The notes below the pieces were generated by a model that was not told the origin of the DNA, made no database searches, and saw only the letters and a list, made by a program, of their open reading frames with translations. Shown here one piece after another: positions 36,957 through 45,875 of a stretch of 64,000 nucleotides of DNA (position 1 is its first letter; every line of letters starts with the position of its first letter). The translations under genes and the position numbers were made by a program. Location: positions 682,001 through 746,000 of the forward strand of contig NC_018011.1 in the NCBI RefSeq assembly GCF_000265365.1, written 5' to 3'. Source of the DNA: Alistipes finegoldii DSM 17242 (GTDB lineage Bacteria > Bacteroidota > Bacteroidia > Bacteroidales > Rikenellaceae).

Positions 36957-38378
36957 ATGCGATTCACAAACAGAATCATATTGATCCTCTGGGCGATCGC
37001 GTGCGGGCCGCTCGCTGCCTGCTCCGACGGCGGCACGGAGGCCCCCGGACCGGAAAACGGGACTCAGACCATCGTCTGGACGCCCGCAGTTCCGGTCAGG
37101 GACGCCGCAGTCGTCTTCTCGCTCGAAGGCAGTCCGGATAACGTCCGCAGCGTGCTGTGGATGTTCGGCGACGGCGCGACCGCGACTTCGGGCGCAGACG
37201 AATCGGCCGAACACACCTACCGGACGGCCGGCACCTACACGGTCAGGGCGACCGTCACCCGGCTGCATGGCCCGATGACCGAACTCTCGGCCACGGTCGC
37301 CGTCGCCGATACGGAGGCCGCGATCGTCGTCAGCAACGACCATCCGGCCCGGATGGAGCAGGTCGCCTTCGCGCTCAGCCGCATCCCCGGCGTGTCGAGC
37401 GTCGTCTGGAATTTCGGCGACGGCAGCGCGGCGCAGCGCGTGACCGACCCGACGCAGCGGGTGGAACACCGGTATGAAGCCGACGGACAGTACAGGGCCG
37501 GCGCCGCCATCTCCTACACGGACGGCACGACGCAGACCCTGACGCAGACCGTCACGGTCGAAGGAGCTTCCCTGAGCCGCTCGTGCCTGAATTTCGACAC
37601 CGGCAAAATGTGGATCATGGCCCACCGCGGCAACTTCAACAACGGCTACGATCTGGCCCCCAACTCTATGGCGGCGTTCCGCAAGTGCGTCGAACTGGGA
37701 TGCGTGGACTTCATCGAAACCGACGTCCAGATCACCAAGGACGGGCAGGTCATCTGTCTGCACGACAACTACCTCAAGCGGTTCACCGACTACAGCTCCT
37801 ATGCCGGCGACGAAGGCTACGTCATCAACTTCACGCGCGAGGAGCTGCGGAAATTCCGGCTGAAAACCACCGACGGCAAGGTGACCGGCGAACAGATTCC
37901 GACGCTGGAGGAGGTCCTCACGGAGCTGCGCGGCAAGGTCTGGTTCAACCTCGACAAATGCGGCAGCGACGACGTGGACATCGCCAAGGTCTACGAGGTC
38001 GTCAAACGCTGCGGCTGTCTGGACCGGGTGCAGTTCTATGTCGGAACCAACAGCGACAGAGCCGCTTGGCTGGCCCGTCAGGAGCAGCCGGGAATCATCG
38101 CCCCGCACGCCAACAACGCCTCGGCGCTGGCCGCCATGTCGGCATTCGCCCCCGTCTACATGATCCAGACCTCGACGGGCTATGTCAACAGCGCATGGAT
38201 TTCGTCGCTCAATGCCAAAGGGCTTTCGGTCTCGAACCTGCTCGACGACGAGGGCGCGGCCTTCCGCAACGGCAACACCGTCACGATGGACGGCTTCGTC
38301 GCCGCGGGCCTGCGCATGATCCAGTGCGACTACCCCGCCCTGATGGACGAATACCTGAGAGACAAAGGGAAACGCTAA
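36957..38378 (+). CDS. Lipoprotein with two PKD domains and a glycerophosphodiester phosphodiesterase domain
   Basis: A 473-residue protein with a lipobox (GPLAAC, Cys22). Two PKD Ig-like domains follow (about 33-118 with VLWMFGDGATATSGADESAEHTY, and 120-205 with VVWNFGDGSAA), then a GDPD TIM-barrel (about 215-470). Catalytic landmarks are all visible: MAHRGN, APNSMAAF, ETDVQ and CLHDNY. GDPDs release glycerol-3-phosphate from glycerophosphodiesters. PKD domains placed between lipid anchor and enzyme suggest a stalk holding the enzyme away from the cell surface. It is third in locus B after SusD. Confidence 0.92.
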   Translation: MRFTNRIILILWAIACGPLAACSDGGTEAPGPENGTQTIVWTPAVPVRDAAVVFSLEGSPDNVRSVLWMFGDGATATSGADESAEHTYRTAGTYTVRATVTRLHGPMTELSATVAVADTEAAIVVSNDHPARMEQVAFALSRIPGVSSVVWNFGDGSAAQRVTDPTQRVEHRYEADGQYRAGAAISYTDGTTQTLTQTVTVEGASLSRSCLNFDTGKMWIMAHRGNFNNGYDLAPNSMAAFRKCVELGCVDFIETDVQITKDGQVICLHDNYLKRFTDYSSYAGDEGYVINFTREELRKFRLKTTDGKVTGEQIPTLEEVLTELRGKVWFNLDKCGSDDVDIAKVYEVVKRCGCLDRVQFYVGTNSDRAAWLARQEQPGIIAPHANNASALAAMSAFAPVYMIQTSTGYVNSAWISSLNAKGLSVSNLLDDEGAAFRNGNTVTMDGFVAAGLRMIQCDYPALMDEYLRDKGKR

Positions 38379-38406
38379 ACCTTAAAATTTCAAAAAATCA
38401 ATTTCA

Positions 38407-40260
38407 ATGAAAAGAATACTATCATATCTGAGTATCGTGTTGCTCTCCGCATCGGTCGCATGTTCGGACAGCAGCGAGATGGACAAGGCCTACAACTCGG
38501 TCATCACTCCCGGCTTCACGTTCGGCGAAGAGGAGATCATCGCGGGCATCACTCCGGTCACCTTCACCAATACGACCACGGCGGAAGGGACGACCGTTTC
38601 CGAATACTTCTGGCACTTCGGCTTCGCCGGAGAGGGCAACTGGTCCGAGGAGGCCGCTCCCGACCCGATCGTCTACAACCGTCCGGGCGACTACACGGTC
38701 ACCCTCACGGCATGGGGCGCCGACGGCAACCGCGCCACGACGACCAGAACAATCACCGTCCTTGCGGACAACGTGCTGCCGACGGCCGACTTCAGCTACT
38801 CGCCCCAGATGATCAGCATCGGCACGACCGTGACCTTTACGGACAAATCGACCGATTCCGACGGCGAAATCGTGTCGCGCGAATGGCTCTTCCCCGACGG
38901 CACGACCTCGACGGACATCAACGCGACCTACACGTTCGAACAAATGGGCATGTTCAACGTCCAGCTGACCGTGACCGATGACCGCGGCGGCTCGAACAGC
39001 ACCTCCAAGGCCATCAACGTCCGCGCAGGCGACGTCAACGCCTTCACGCTGCTCTGGTCCACTGCGGTAGCCTCCGCCGATGCGCTCTGCGCGGCGAGCG
39101 TCGTGGCCGCGAGCGACATGGGCTATATCTATTCGGTATCGGGCGACGGCAAAATGGTCGCGCTCAACACCGACGGCGCCAAGGTATGGGAATACGACGC
39201 CATGGCAAAAGACGGCGTATACCTCAAGAGCGAAATCTCCTATCCTTCGGTGGACACCGACGGCACGGTTTACTGGGTGGCGCACGGATACGGCGGCTCC
39301 TCGTCGGCATCGCTCGTCTATGCGTTCGACGGCGCGACGGGTTCGGTGCTCTGGAAGAACACGACGGCCTACGCCCCGGCGGCGCGCATCGCCTTCTCGA
39401 CGCCCTGCATCAGTCCGAGCATGGTCATCGTCGGCAGCCGCGGCACCAACGGCGCGATCCGCGGATTCGAGAAGGGCACCGGCAAGAACACCGCTACGGC
39501 CACCCCGGCCAACGGCGGCGGCACCTCCGGCACGATCGCGCTCAAGAACGGCGTGGTGATCTTCACCAACACCGCCCAGTACGGCTACGGCATCATGGTT
39601 CCCGACGCATCGTTCGTCTGGTCGCCGGTTCCGACCTCCGACACGTTCGCTCCCAACAAGATTCTCTCGGCCGGCCGCTGCCAGCCCTGCGTCGATGCCG
39701 ACAACTGCGTCTACCTTCCCGGCATCGCCGAAGGATCGGGCACTTGGAACCTCGCGAGCTTCGACTGCACGAACCTCACCGCATCGTCGAAGAAGACCCC
39801 GAAATGGAGCGTGAACCTGCCCGACGGATTCCAGCAGACGGGCGCATCGCTCAGCGCCGACGGCACGACGCTCTACATCGTCGCCGACAAGGCCACCCCC
39901 TCGGTGGTCTACGCGCTGAACACCTCGAACGGTTCGACCCGCTGGTCGTACACGCTCGACGCGGCAAGCAACAGCATCCCGGCCGTCGATAATCTCGGCC
40001 AGATCCACCTCTGCACCAAGACGGGCGATTACGTCGTGCTGAGCGCCGAGGGCGAACTCCGCTACAAGGAGCATCTGGCCGACTCGGTGGACGGCTCGCC
40101 GACGATCTCCGAATGGGGCTACTCCTACTTCCTCGGCAAGGACTCGGCGGCAGGTGCGCTCAAGGTTTACTCCGTAGCGCTGCCCGGCGTCACTTCGCCC
40201 GCAGCTTCGGCGTGGTCGCAGTACGGACAGAACGCACGTCACAGCAACTACCAGAAATAA
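38407..40260 (+). CDS. Lipoprotein with PKD domains and PQQ-type beta-propeller
   Basis: A 617-residue lipoprotein (LLSASVAC, Cys18) with two PKD-like domains (about 28-116, YFWHFGFAGEGNWS; 120-205, REWLFPDGTTST) and a C-terminal propeller (about 215-615). The propeller blades show PQQ/YVTN-like repeats such as GYIYSVSGDGKMVALNTDGAKVWEY, LVYAFDGATGSVLWKN and VYALNTSNGSTRWSY. No dehydrogenase residues are evident, so it is probably a binding scaffold, not a quinoprotein enzyme. Its place between the GDPD and EEP genes suggests surface glycan or phosphodiester binding (inference). Confidence 0.88.
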   Translation: MKRILSYLSIVLLSASVACSDSSEMDKAYNSVITPGFTFGEEEIIAGITPVTFTNTTTAEGTTVSEYFWHFGFAGEGNWSEEAAPDPIVYNRPGDYTVTLTAWGADGNRATTTRTITVLADNVLPTADFSYSPQMISIGTTVTFTDKSTDSDGEIVSREWLFPDGTTSTDINATYTFEQMGMFNVQLTVTDDRGGSNSTSKAINVRAGDVNAFTLLWSTAVASADALCAASVVAASDMGYIYSVSGDGKMVALNTDGAKVWEYDAMAKDGVYLKSEISYPSVDTDGTVYWVAHGYGGSSSASLVYAFDGATGSVLWKNTTAYAPAARIAFSTPCISPSMVIVGSRGTNGAIRGFEKGTGKNTATATPANGGGTSGTIALKNGVVIFTNTAQYGYGIMVPDASFVWSPVPTSDTFAPNKILSAGRCQPCVDADNCVYLPGIAEGSGTWNLASFDCTNLTASSKKTPKWSVNLPDGFQQTGASLSADGTTLYIVADKATPSVVYALNTSNGSTRWSYTLDAASNSIPAVDNLGQIHLCTKTGDYVVLSAEGELRYKEHLADSVDGSPTISEWGYSYFLGKDSAAGALKVYSVALPGVTSPAASAWSQYGQNARHSNYQK

Positions 40261-40274
40261 CCGAATGTAGAATT

Positions 40275-40314
40275 CCGGAGGGGCGGCGGTCCGCAGGGCC
40301 GCCCCGCCTTCCGG
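40275..40314 (+). other. Strong intergenic hairpin in locus B
   Basis: GGGGCGGC/GCCGCCCC with an outer CCGGA/TTCCGG extension lies between the propeller gene and the EEP/GLUG gene. It lacks a T-tract, so it may be an mRNA-stability element setting different expression of the two halves. Confidence 0.45.
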
Positions 40315-40334
40315 GAAATATAAGGAACCTGAAC

Positions 40335-42356
40335 ATGAAAAAAACAATAATTCTCGCGATGTTCGCGGCGCTCTGCACCCTGACAGCCGGATGCGCCGAC
40401 GATTTCAAAACGGTACTCAACGACAAGTACTACGAGGACGACACGCCCTCCCGCGAACCCGACATCACCGAGCAGACGCTCACGCTCGGCAGCTACAACC
40501 TCTGGATTTCGAGCAAGGGCACGGGCGACTACCTGTGGACCAACCGCCGCACGGTGCTGGCGCAGTCGATCGTCAAAAACAAATGGGACATCTTCGGCTT
40601 CCAAGAGGCCAACGGAACGATCCAGAACGAGCTGCCGACGCTCGTCGGGCAGCAAGGCGGCAAATACGAATGGTGGTTCGTGGGCCGCGACTCGCAGGAC
40701 GGCGTCAGCGGCGAAGCGCTGGGCATCGCCTACAACCCCGAACGTTTCGAGCTGACCGACAAGCACTTCTTCTGGATTTCGCCCACGCCCGACGAAATGA
40801 GCTACGGCTGGGACGAGCTGGGCTATCACCGCATCGCCGCCTGCGCCATGGTGACCGACAAACTGTATAACAAGCAGTTCTTTATGATGGTCACCCACGC
40901 CCCGCTGGGCGCCACGGCGCGCGCCGAGGGCGCCAAACTGCTGATCGAGCGCGAAAAGATGTATAACCCCGACGGCATCCCCTCGATTCTGGTCGGCGAC
41001 ATGAACGCCGCCATGGACGACGCCTCGTCGAAGACGCTCCGCACCCATTGGAACGACTCGTTCCTCACGGTGGAATCGGATTTCATCAGCGGTCCCGTCG
41101 GCACCTTCAACGGCCACAAAATCACAGCCGACCTCACGCAGGCCACGGCGCGCATCGACTACATCTACTCGCGCGGCGACGTGGAGCTAAAATCCTACAA
41201 GGTGGACAACACCGTTTACGGCAACATCTACCCTTCGGACCACTGCCCCCTGACGATTCAGTTCGACACCGACTACGAGAAACCCGCACCCGACGTGGTC
41301 GAGGGTTCCGGAACGGCCGCGGACCCGTGGCAGCTCAACTCCGTGAGCGACTGGAACACGGTCGCCGCGTCGATCAACCGGCAGGCCGAAGACGCCGTCT
41401 ACACATCGGCGGCCTACTACCGTCTCACGGCCGACATCGACTTCGACAACAAGAACCTCACGCCGATCTCCTTCACGGCCGACAACACGATCTACTTCGA
41501 GGGCGAATTCGATGGTGCGGGACATAAGCTCCTCAATGTGAAGATCGTCGCTCCGGGCAAATCCTGCGGCGTATTCGGCGCCAACAAGGGCACGATCCGC
41601 GATCTGGCCGTCGAAGGTGCGCTTTCGACCGAATTCGAGATCGCGGGCGGCATCGTCGGCATAAACGCCGGCGTCATCGACGGGGCGACCTTCAAGGGCG
41701 ACATCACGGGCGGCACCGGAGCCAAGACCATCGGCGGCATCGCGGGCCAGAACAAGGGTACGCTGGTCAACTGCGCCAACCTCGGCGGCACGATGAAGAC
41801 CGACGCCCCGAAAGACCCCAACATGGGCGGCATCGTCGGCCAGATCGCCAAAGGCGACGACGGCTTGGGCCGCTATGTCATCAACTGCTACAGCCGGGTG
41901 GACCAACTCGAAGCGAAACACAACGACGTCGGCGGCATCGCCGGCATCGTCAGCGACGACAGCTTCGTCATCAACTGCTACTCGACCGTGGAAAAGATCA
42001 CAGCCAACAGCTCCTACGCATCGGTGGTGGGTTACAGCAAGAAAGGCAACCTGCAGAACATCTACGGCAACTCGGCATGTCCGTCCAAGTCTGCGGCGAA
42101 CTCCGCCGTCGGCAGCGACAAGGCGGCCGGAACGGTCTGGAAAAAGACGACCTTCGCCCTGCTCTCGCTCGACGAGATGAAGTCGGGCGCCGTCACCGTA
42201 CCTTCGAGCGGCGAGTCGTGCGCAAACTTCGCCGCAGCGCTCAACGCCGGCGCAACGCTCTTCAACGACACCCCGGCGGCAACGCTGCCGGGCAAGCCCG
42301 ACGTCGTCCTGCGCAAGTGGACGGCATCGGAGAGCTATCCCGTACTGGAAAAATAA
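40335..42356 (+). CDS. EEP-domain lipoprotein fused to GLUG repeats
   Basis: A 673-residue lipoprotein (TLTAGC, Cys20). Residues about 45-310 form an EEP phosphodiesterase domain with SYNLWIS, GFQEANG, VTHAPLG, GDMNAAMDD, RIDYIYS and SDHCPLTI. A linker (APDVVEGSGTAADPWQL) leads to a right-handed beta-structure of GLUG-type repeats (GGIVGINAGVIDG, GGIAGQNKGTLVNC, GGIVGQIAKGDDG, GGIAGIVSDDSF), often seen in surface-bound adhesive or binding regions. The combination suggests an enzyme tethered to the cell and to an insoluble substrate. It is followed by an intrinsic terminator although the locus continues. Confidence 0.9.
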   Translation: MKKTIILAMFAALCTLTAGCADDFKTVLNDKYYEDDTPSREPDITEQTLTLGSYNLWISSKGTGDYLWTNRRTVLAQSIVKNKWDIFGFQEANGTIQNELPTLVGQQGGKYEWWFVGRDSQDGVSGEALGIAYNPERFELTDKHFFWISPTPDEMSYGWDELGYHRIAACAMVTDKLYNKQFFMMVTHAPLGATARAEGAKLLIEREKMYNPDGIPSILVGDMNAAMDDASSKTLRTHWNDSFLTVESDFISGPVGTFNGHKITADLTQATARIDYIYSRGDVELKSYKVDNTVYGNIYPSDHCPLTIQFDTDYEKPAPDVVEGSGTAADPWQLNSVSDWNTVAASINRQAEDAVYTSAAYYRLTADIDFDNKNLTPISFTADNTIYFEGEFDGAGHKLLNVKIVAPGKSCGVFGANKGTIRDLAVEGALSTEFEIAGGIVGINAGVIDGATFKGDITGGTGAKTIGGIAGQNKGTLVNCANLGGTMKTDAPKDPNMGGIVGQIAKGDDGLGRYVINCYSRVDQLEAKHNDVGGIAGIVSDDSFVINCYSTVEKITANSSYASVVGYSKKGNLQNIYGNSACPSKSAANSAVGSDKAAGTVWKKTTFALLSLDEMKSGAVTVPSSGESCANFAAALNAGATLFNDTPAATLPGKPDVVLRKWTASESYPVLEK

Positions 42357-42363
42357 CTCTTCA

Positions 42364-42395
42364 GGAGAACCGGAACTTTCCGGTTCTCCCTTTTT
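42364..42395 (+). terminator. Intrinsic terminator inside locus B
   Basis: GGAGAACCGGAA/TTCCGGTTCTCC forms a 12-bp perfect stem followed by CTTTTT. The GDPD gene starts 13 bp later, so downstream genes depend on read-through or another promoter. Confidence 0.88.
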
Positions 42396-42407
42396 AAACC
42401 GAACGAA

Positions 42408-43322
42408 ATGAAACGTTACCTACTCATCCTCTGCGCAACAGCCGGTCTGTACGCCTGTTCGCAGCCGGCGGCCGAAACGACGGACAAAGCCCGGTTCGTC
42501 CGCGCGGAACTCCACAACCCCTCGTCACGGTACGTCGTGGTGGTCTCGCACCGCGGAGACTGGCGCAACTGGCCCGAAAACTCCATCCCAGCGATTGAAT
42601 CGGTGATCGGCATGGGGGTAGACATCATGGAGCTGGACCTCAAGCTCACCAAGGACAGCGTGCTGGTCCTGTGCCACGACAAGACGATCGACCGCACGAC
42701 CAACGGCCGCGGCCGCGTGTGCGACATCACCTACGACTCGATCCGGCGCTGCGTGCTGAAAACCGGCCACGGCGTGAAGACCTCGCTCAAAATGCCGACC
42801 CTGCGCGAAGCGCTCGCCGTCTGCAAGGACCGCATCGCGGTGAATATCGACCAAGGCTACGAATATTACGACCTCGCGCTCGCCATCACCGAGGAGCTGG
42901 GCGTCACGGATCAGGTGCTCATCAAAGGCAAACGTCCGGTGGAGACCGTCTCTGCAAAATTCGCGGAATACGGACACAACATGATGTACATGCCGATCAT
43001 CGACATCCTCAAGCCGCAGGGCAGGGAGCTTTTCGAGGAATATGCCTCGAAGGGCGTCGTCCCGCTGGCTTACGAAGTGTGCTGGGACGACTATACGCCC
43101 CAAGTCGAAGCCTGCATGCGGCAGGTCGTCGCAGGCGGTTCGAAACTGTGGGTCAATTCGCTCTGGGACTCGCTCTGCGGCGGTCTGAGCGACGACAAGG
43201 CCTTCACAGAATCGCCGGACGAGGTGTACGGCCGCCTGCTGGACATGGGCGCTTCGATCATCCAGACCGACCGGCCCGAACTGCTGATCCGCTACCTCGA
43301 AGCGCAGGGACGGCGCAAATAA
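42408..43322 (+). CDS. Glycerophosphodiester phosphodiesterase lipoprotein (locus B)
   Basis: A 304-residue GDPD-family enzyme with a lipobox (AGLYAC, Cys17). Catalytic motifs: VSHRGDWRNWPENS, MELDLKLTKD and LCHDKTIDRTTNG. It converts glycerophosphodiesters to glycerol-3-phosphate and an alcohol. It is only distantly similar to the PKD-linked GDPD at 36957 and lacks accessory domains, so the two probably act on different substrates or at different sites. It is 9 nt from the next EEP gene and close to the OPA-type transporter, which could take up the product. Confidence 0.93.
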   Translation: MKRYLLILCATAGLYACSQPAAETTDKARFVRAELHNPSSRYVVVVSHRGDWRNWPENSIPAIESVIGMGVDIMELDLKLTKDSVLVLCHDKTIDRTTNGRGRVCDITYDSIRRCVLKTGHGVKTSLKMPTLREALAVCKDRIAVNIDQGYEYYDLALAITEELGVTDQVLIKGKRPVETVSAKFAEYGHNMMYMPIIDILKPQGRELFEEYASKGVVPLAYEVCWDDYTPQVEACMRQVVAGGSKLWVNSLWDSLCGGLSDDKAFTESPDEVYGRLLDMGASIIQTDRPELLIRYLEAQGRRK

Positions 43323-43331
43323 CCGAGCGAC

Positions 43332-44216
43332 ATGAACAAATTACTGATCTGCATGGCCGTCGCATGCGTGACGGCCTTCAACGCCGCGGCGCAGAGTTTC
43401 TCGGCCGCGACCTACAACATCCGCCAGCTCAACGCCAAGGACACGGCCGAGGGCAACGGCTGGGAGCGGCGTCTCCCGGTGATCTCGTCGCTGATCCGGT
43501 TCCACGACTTCGACATCTTCGGGGCGCAGGAGGTCTTCCACAGCCAGCTGCAGGGCATGCTCGCGGCGCTGCCCGGCTACGATTACGTCGGCGTCGGACG
43601 CGACGACGGGGCCGCAGGCGGCGAATACTCCGCGATCTTCTACAAGCGCGGCCGCTTCCGACTGCTCGATTCGGGCCATTTCTGGCTCTCTGAAGACCCC
43701 TCGAAGCCCGGCAAGGGCTGGGACGCCAAATACGTCCGCATCTGCACATGGGGCCGGTTCTATGACAGACAGAGCCGTCAGCGGTTCTGGTTCTTCACGA
43801 CCCACACCGACCACCGCGGCGAACAGGCTCAGGCCGAGAGCTGCCGCCTGATACTGGCGAAGATCGAAGAGTTGTGCCGCGGCGAGCGGGTCATCCTCAC
43901 GGGCGACTTCAACGTGGGCGAAACGAGCCGGAGCTACGCGATCCTGCGCGACTCCGGCATCCTGTCCGACACCTACGACACGGCCGAAATCCGCTATGCC
44001 GAAACAGGCACCGAAAACTGGTTCGACCCCGACATCAAGACCTTCCGCCGCATCGACTACCTCTTCGTAACGCCGGGCTTCCGGGTGCTCCGCTACGGAA
44101 TCCTGACCGACACCTACCGTTCGGAAAACCCGGACGGCGGGGAGCGGAAATTCCGGGCCCGGACTCCATCGGACCACTTCCCCGTGCAGGTCGAACTGGA
44201 ATTCACGAAGCGGTAA
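43332..44216 (+). CDS. EEP-family phosphatase/phosphodiesterase, secreted (locus B)
   Basis: A 294-residue EEP enzyme with a signal peptide (ACVTAFNAAAQ) and no lipobox, hence probably periplasmic. Motifs: TYNIRQLN, GAQEVFHSQ, FFTTHTDHRG, GDFNVGE, RIDYLFV and SDHFPVQV. It sits between the GDPD and the MFS transporter with short gaps (9 and 36 nt). A role in removing or cleaving a phosphate ester before uptake is likely but unproven. Confidence 0.92.
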   Translation: MNKLLICMAVACVTAFNAAAQSFSAATYNIRQLNAKDTAEGNGWERRLPVISSLIRFHDFDIFGAQEVFHSQLQGMLAALPGYDYVGVGRDDGAAGGEYSAIFYKRGRFRLLDSGHFWLSEDPSKPGKGWDAKYVRICTWGRFYDRQSRQRFWFFTTHTDHRGEQAQAESCRLILAKIEELCRGERVILTGDFNVGETSRSYAILRDSGILSDTYDTAEIRYAETGTENWFDPDIKTFRRIDYLFVTPGFRVLRYGILTDTYRSENPDGGERKFRARTPSDHFPVQVELEFTKR

Positions 44217-44252
44217 GACTCCGATTAACCTGATAACGCAACCAACCTGCTT

Positions 44253-45626
44253 ATGTCAATACTCTCATTTTTCAGAAAAAGCGCACCGGCGCCGCGTCTG
44301 CCGAAGGACGACGACGCCATGATGCGTCTCTACAAAAAACTCCGCTGGCAGAGCTTCATCGCCGGCACCGTCGGCTACAGTCTCTATTACGTCTGCCGCA
44401 CGAGTCTCAACGTGGTGAAAAAGCCCATCCTCGAAAGCGGGGCGCTGGACGCCACGCAGCTGGGCGTCATCGGTTCGGCGCTGCTGTTCGCCTACGCCAT
44501 CGGCAAATTCGTCAACGGATTCCTCTCCGACCACAGCAACATCAAACGCTTCATGGCCGCGGGTCTTGCGGTATCGGCGGTCGCCAACCTGCTGGTCGGC
44601 ATCCTCGGCTTGGCCAACGGAGGCGGCATCGTCGGCAACATGGTGCTGTTCGTCGCCTTCGCCGTCATGTGGGGCGTCAACGGCTGGAGCCAGTCGATGG
44701 GCGCGCCCCCGGCCATCATCGCCCTCTCGCGGTGGTACCCGCTCAGCAAGCGGGGCACCTACTACGGATTCTTCAGCGCCAGCCACAACCTCGGCGAATT
44801 CCTGTCGTTCCTGTTCGTCGGCGCGGTCGTCGGCTTCTTCGGCTGGCAATGGGGATTCGTAGGCTCGTCGGTCGCCGGCGTGCTCGGCGTACTGACGATC
44901 GTACTGCTGATGCACGACACCCCCGAATCGAAAGGGCTGCCCCCGATCGAGGAGCTGACCGGCGAAGAGACTCCCGGCACGCCCCGCGACCACGGCAAAA
45001 CTTCCGACCTGCAACGCTCCGTGATCCGCAATCCGCTGGTCTGGGTGCTGGCGCTCTCCAGCGCGTTCATGTATATCAGCCGCTATGCGATCAACGGCTG
45101 GGGCGTGCTTTTCCTGCAGGAGATCAAAGGCTATACGCTGGCCGCGGCCACGCAGGTCATTTCGGTCAATGCGCTCTGCGGCATCGTGGGCACGGTCTTT
45201 TCGGGCTGGCTCTCCGACGCCTTCTTCTACGGGCGGCGCAACGTGCTGGCCTTCGGCTTCGGCGTGCTGAACACCGTCGCGCTCTGCCTGTTCCTCTACT
45301 CCGGCGACGGGCTGGTCGTCAATATCCTCAGCATGATTCTGTTCGGCGTGGCGATCGGCGTGCTGATCTGTTTTCTGGGCGGCCTGATGGCCATCGACAT
45401 CGTACCGCGCGAAGCGACGGGCGCAGCGCTGGGAATCGTCGGCATGGCGAGCTACGTCGGCGCCGGCCTGCAGGATATCGTCAGCGGCTGGCTCATCAAC
45501 TCCGGCAAAACGGAGCTGGACGGCGTGACGAGCTACAATTTCGACGCGGCGATCGTCTTCTGGATCGCCGCGTCGGCCGTATCGTTCATTCTGGCGCTCT
45601 TCGTCGCCAAACGCTCGCACCGGTAA
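44253..45626 (+). CDS. MFS transporter of the organophosphate:phosphate antiporter (GlpT/UhpC) type
   Basis: A 457-residue, roughly twelve-helix inner-membrane protein. The N-terminal region (AGTVGYSLYYVCRTSLNVVKKPI) and the SALLFAYAIGKFVNGFLSD loop match the OPA branch of the MFS, which swaps glycerol-3-phosphate or hexose-phosphate for inorganic phosphate. As the last gene of a locus with two GDPDs and two EEP enzymes, glycerol-3-phosphate is the most economical substrate (inference). The second conserved loop, WGVNGWSQSMGAPPAIIALSRWY, is intact. A UhpC-like sensor role is less likely because no two-component genes are nearby. Confidence 0.9.
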   Translation: MSILSFFRKSAPAPRLPKDDDAMMRLYKKLRWQSFIAGTVGYSLYYVCRTSLNVVKKPILESGALDATQLGVIGSALLFAYAIGKFVNGFLSDHSNIKRFMAAGLAVSAVANLLVGILGLANGGGIVGNMVLFVAFAVMWGVNGWSQSMGAPPAIIALSRWYPLSKRGTYYGFFSASHNLGEFLSFLFVGAVVGFFGWQWGFVGSSVAGVLGVLTIVLLMHDTPESKGLPPIEELTGEETPGTPRDHGKTSDLQRSVIRNPLVWVLALSSAFMYISRYAINGWGVLFLQEIKGYTLAAATQVISVNALCGIVGTVFSGWLSDAFFYGRRNVLAFGFGVLNTVALCLFLYSGDGLVVNILSMILFGVAIGVLICFLGGLMAIDIVPREATGAALGIVGMASYVGAGLQDIVSGWLINSGKTELDGVTSYNFDAAIVFWIAASAVSFILALFVAKRSHR

Positions 45627-45650
45627 GCCGCACACAACTCATCCTCCGAA

Positions 45651-45686
45651 TCAGGCTGCAAGAGATCCCTTGCAGCCTGATTTTTT
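45651..45686 (+). terminator. Intrinsic terminator ending locus B
   Basis: TCAGGCTGCAAG/CTTGCAGCCTGA 12-bp perfect stem, six-base loop, then six T. Confidence 0.92.
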
Positions 45687-45875
45687 ACCCCGCGGTCCCC
45701 TTTTCCGCACTTTCGCCGGCATAGGCCGATCGTTCAATTTATAAATTCTATGCGTTGATTTTTAGAAACATCCGGTTCGTTGAATTTATTTGCACGTAAG
45801 AAATCCGCGCTGTTTCTTTGCTTTCGGAACAGAAAAACAGCTCCATTTTTCAGTCAAACTAAAAACGCAACAAAG

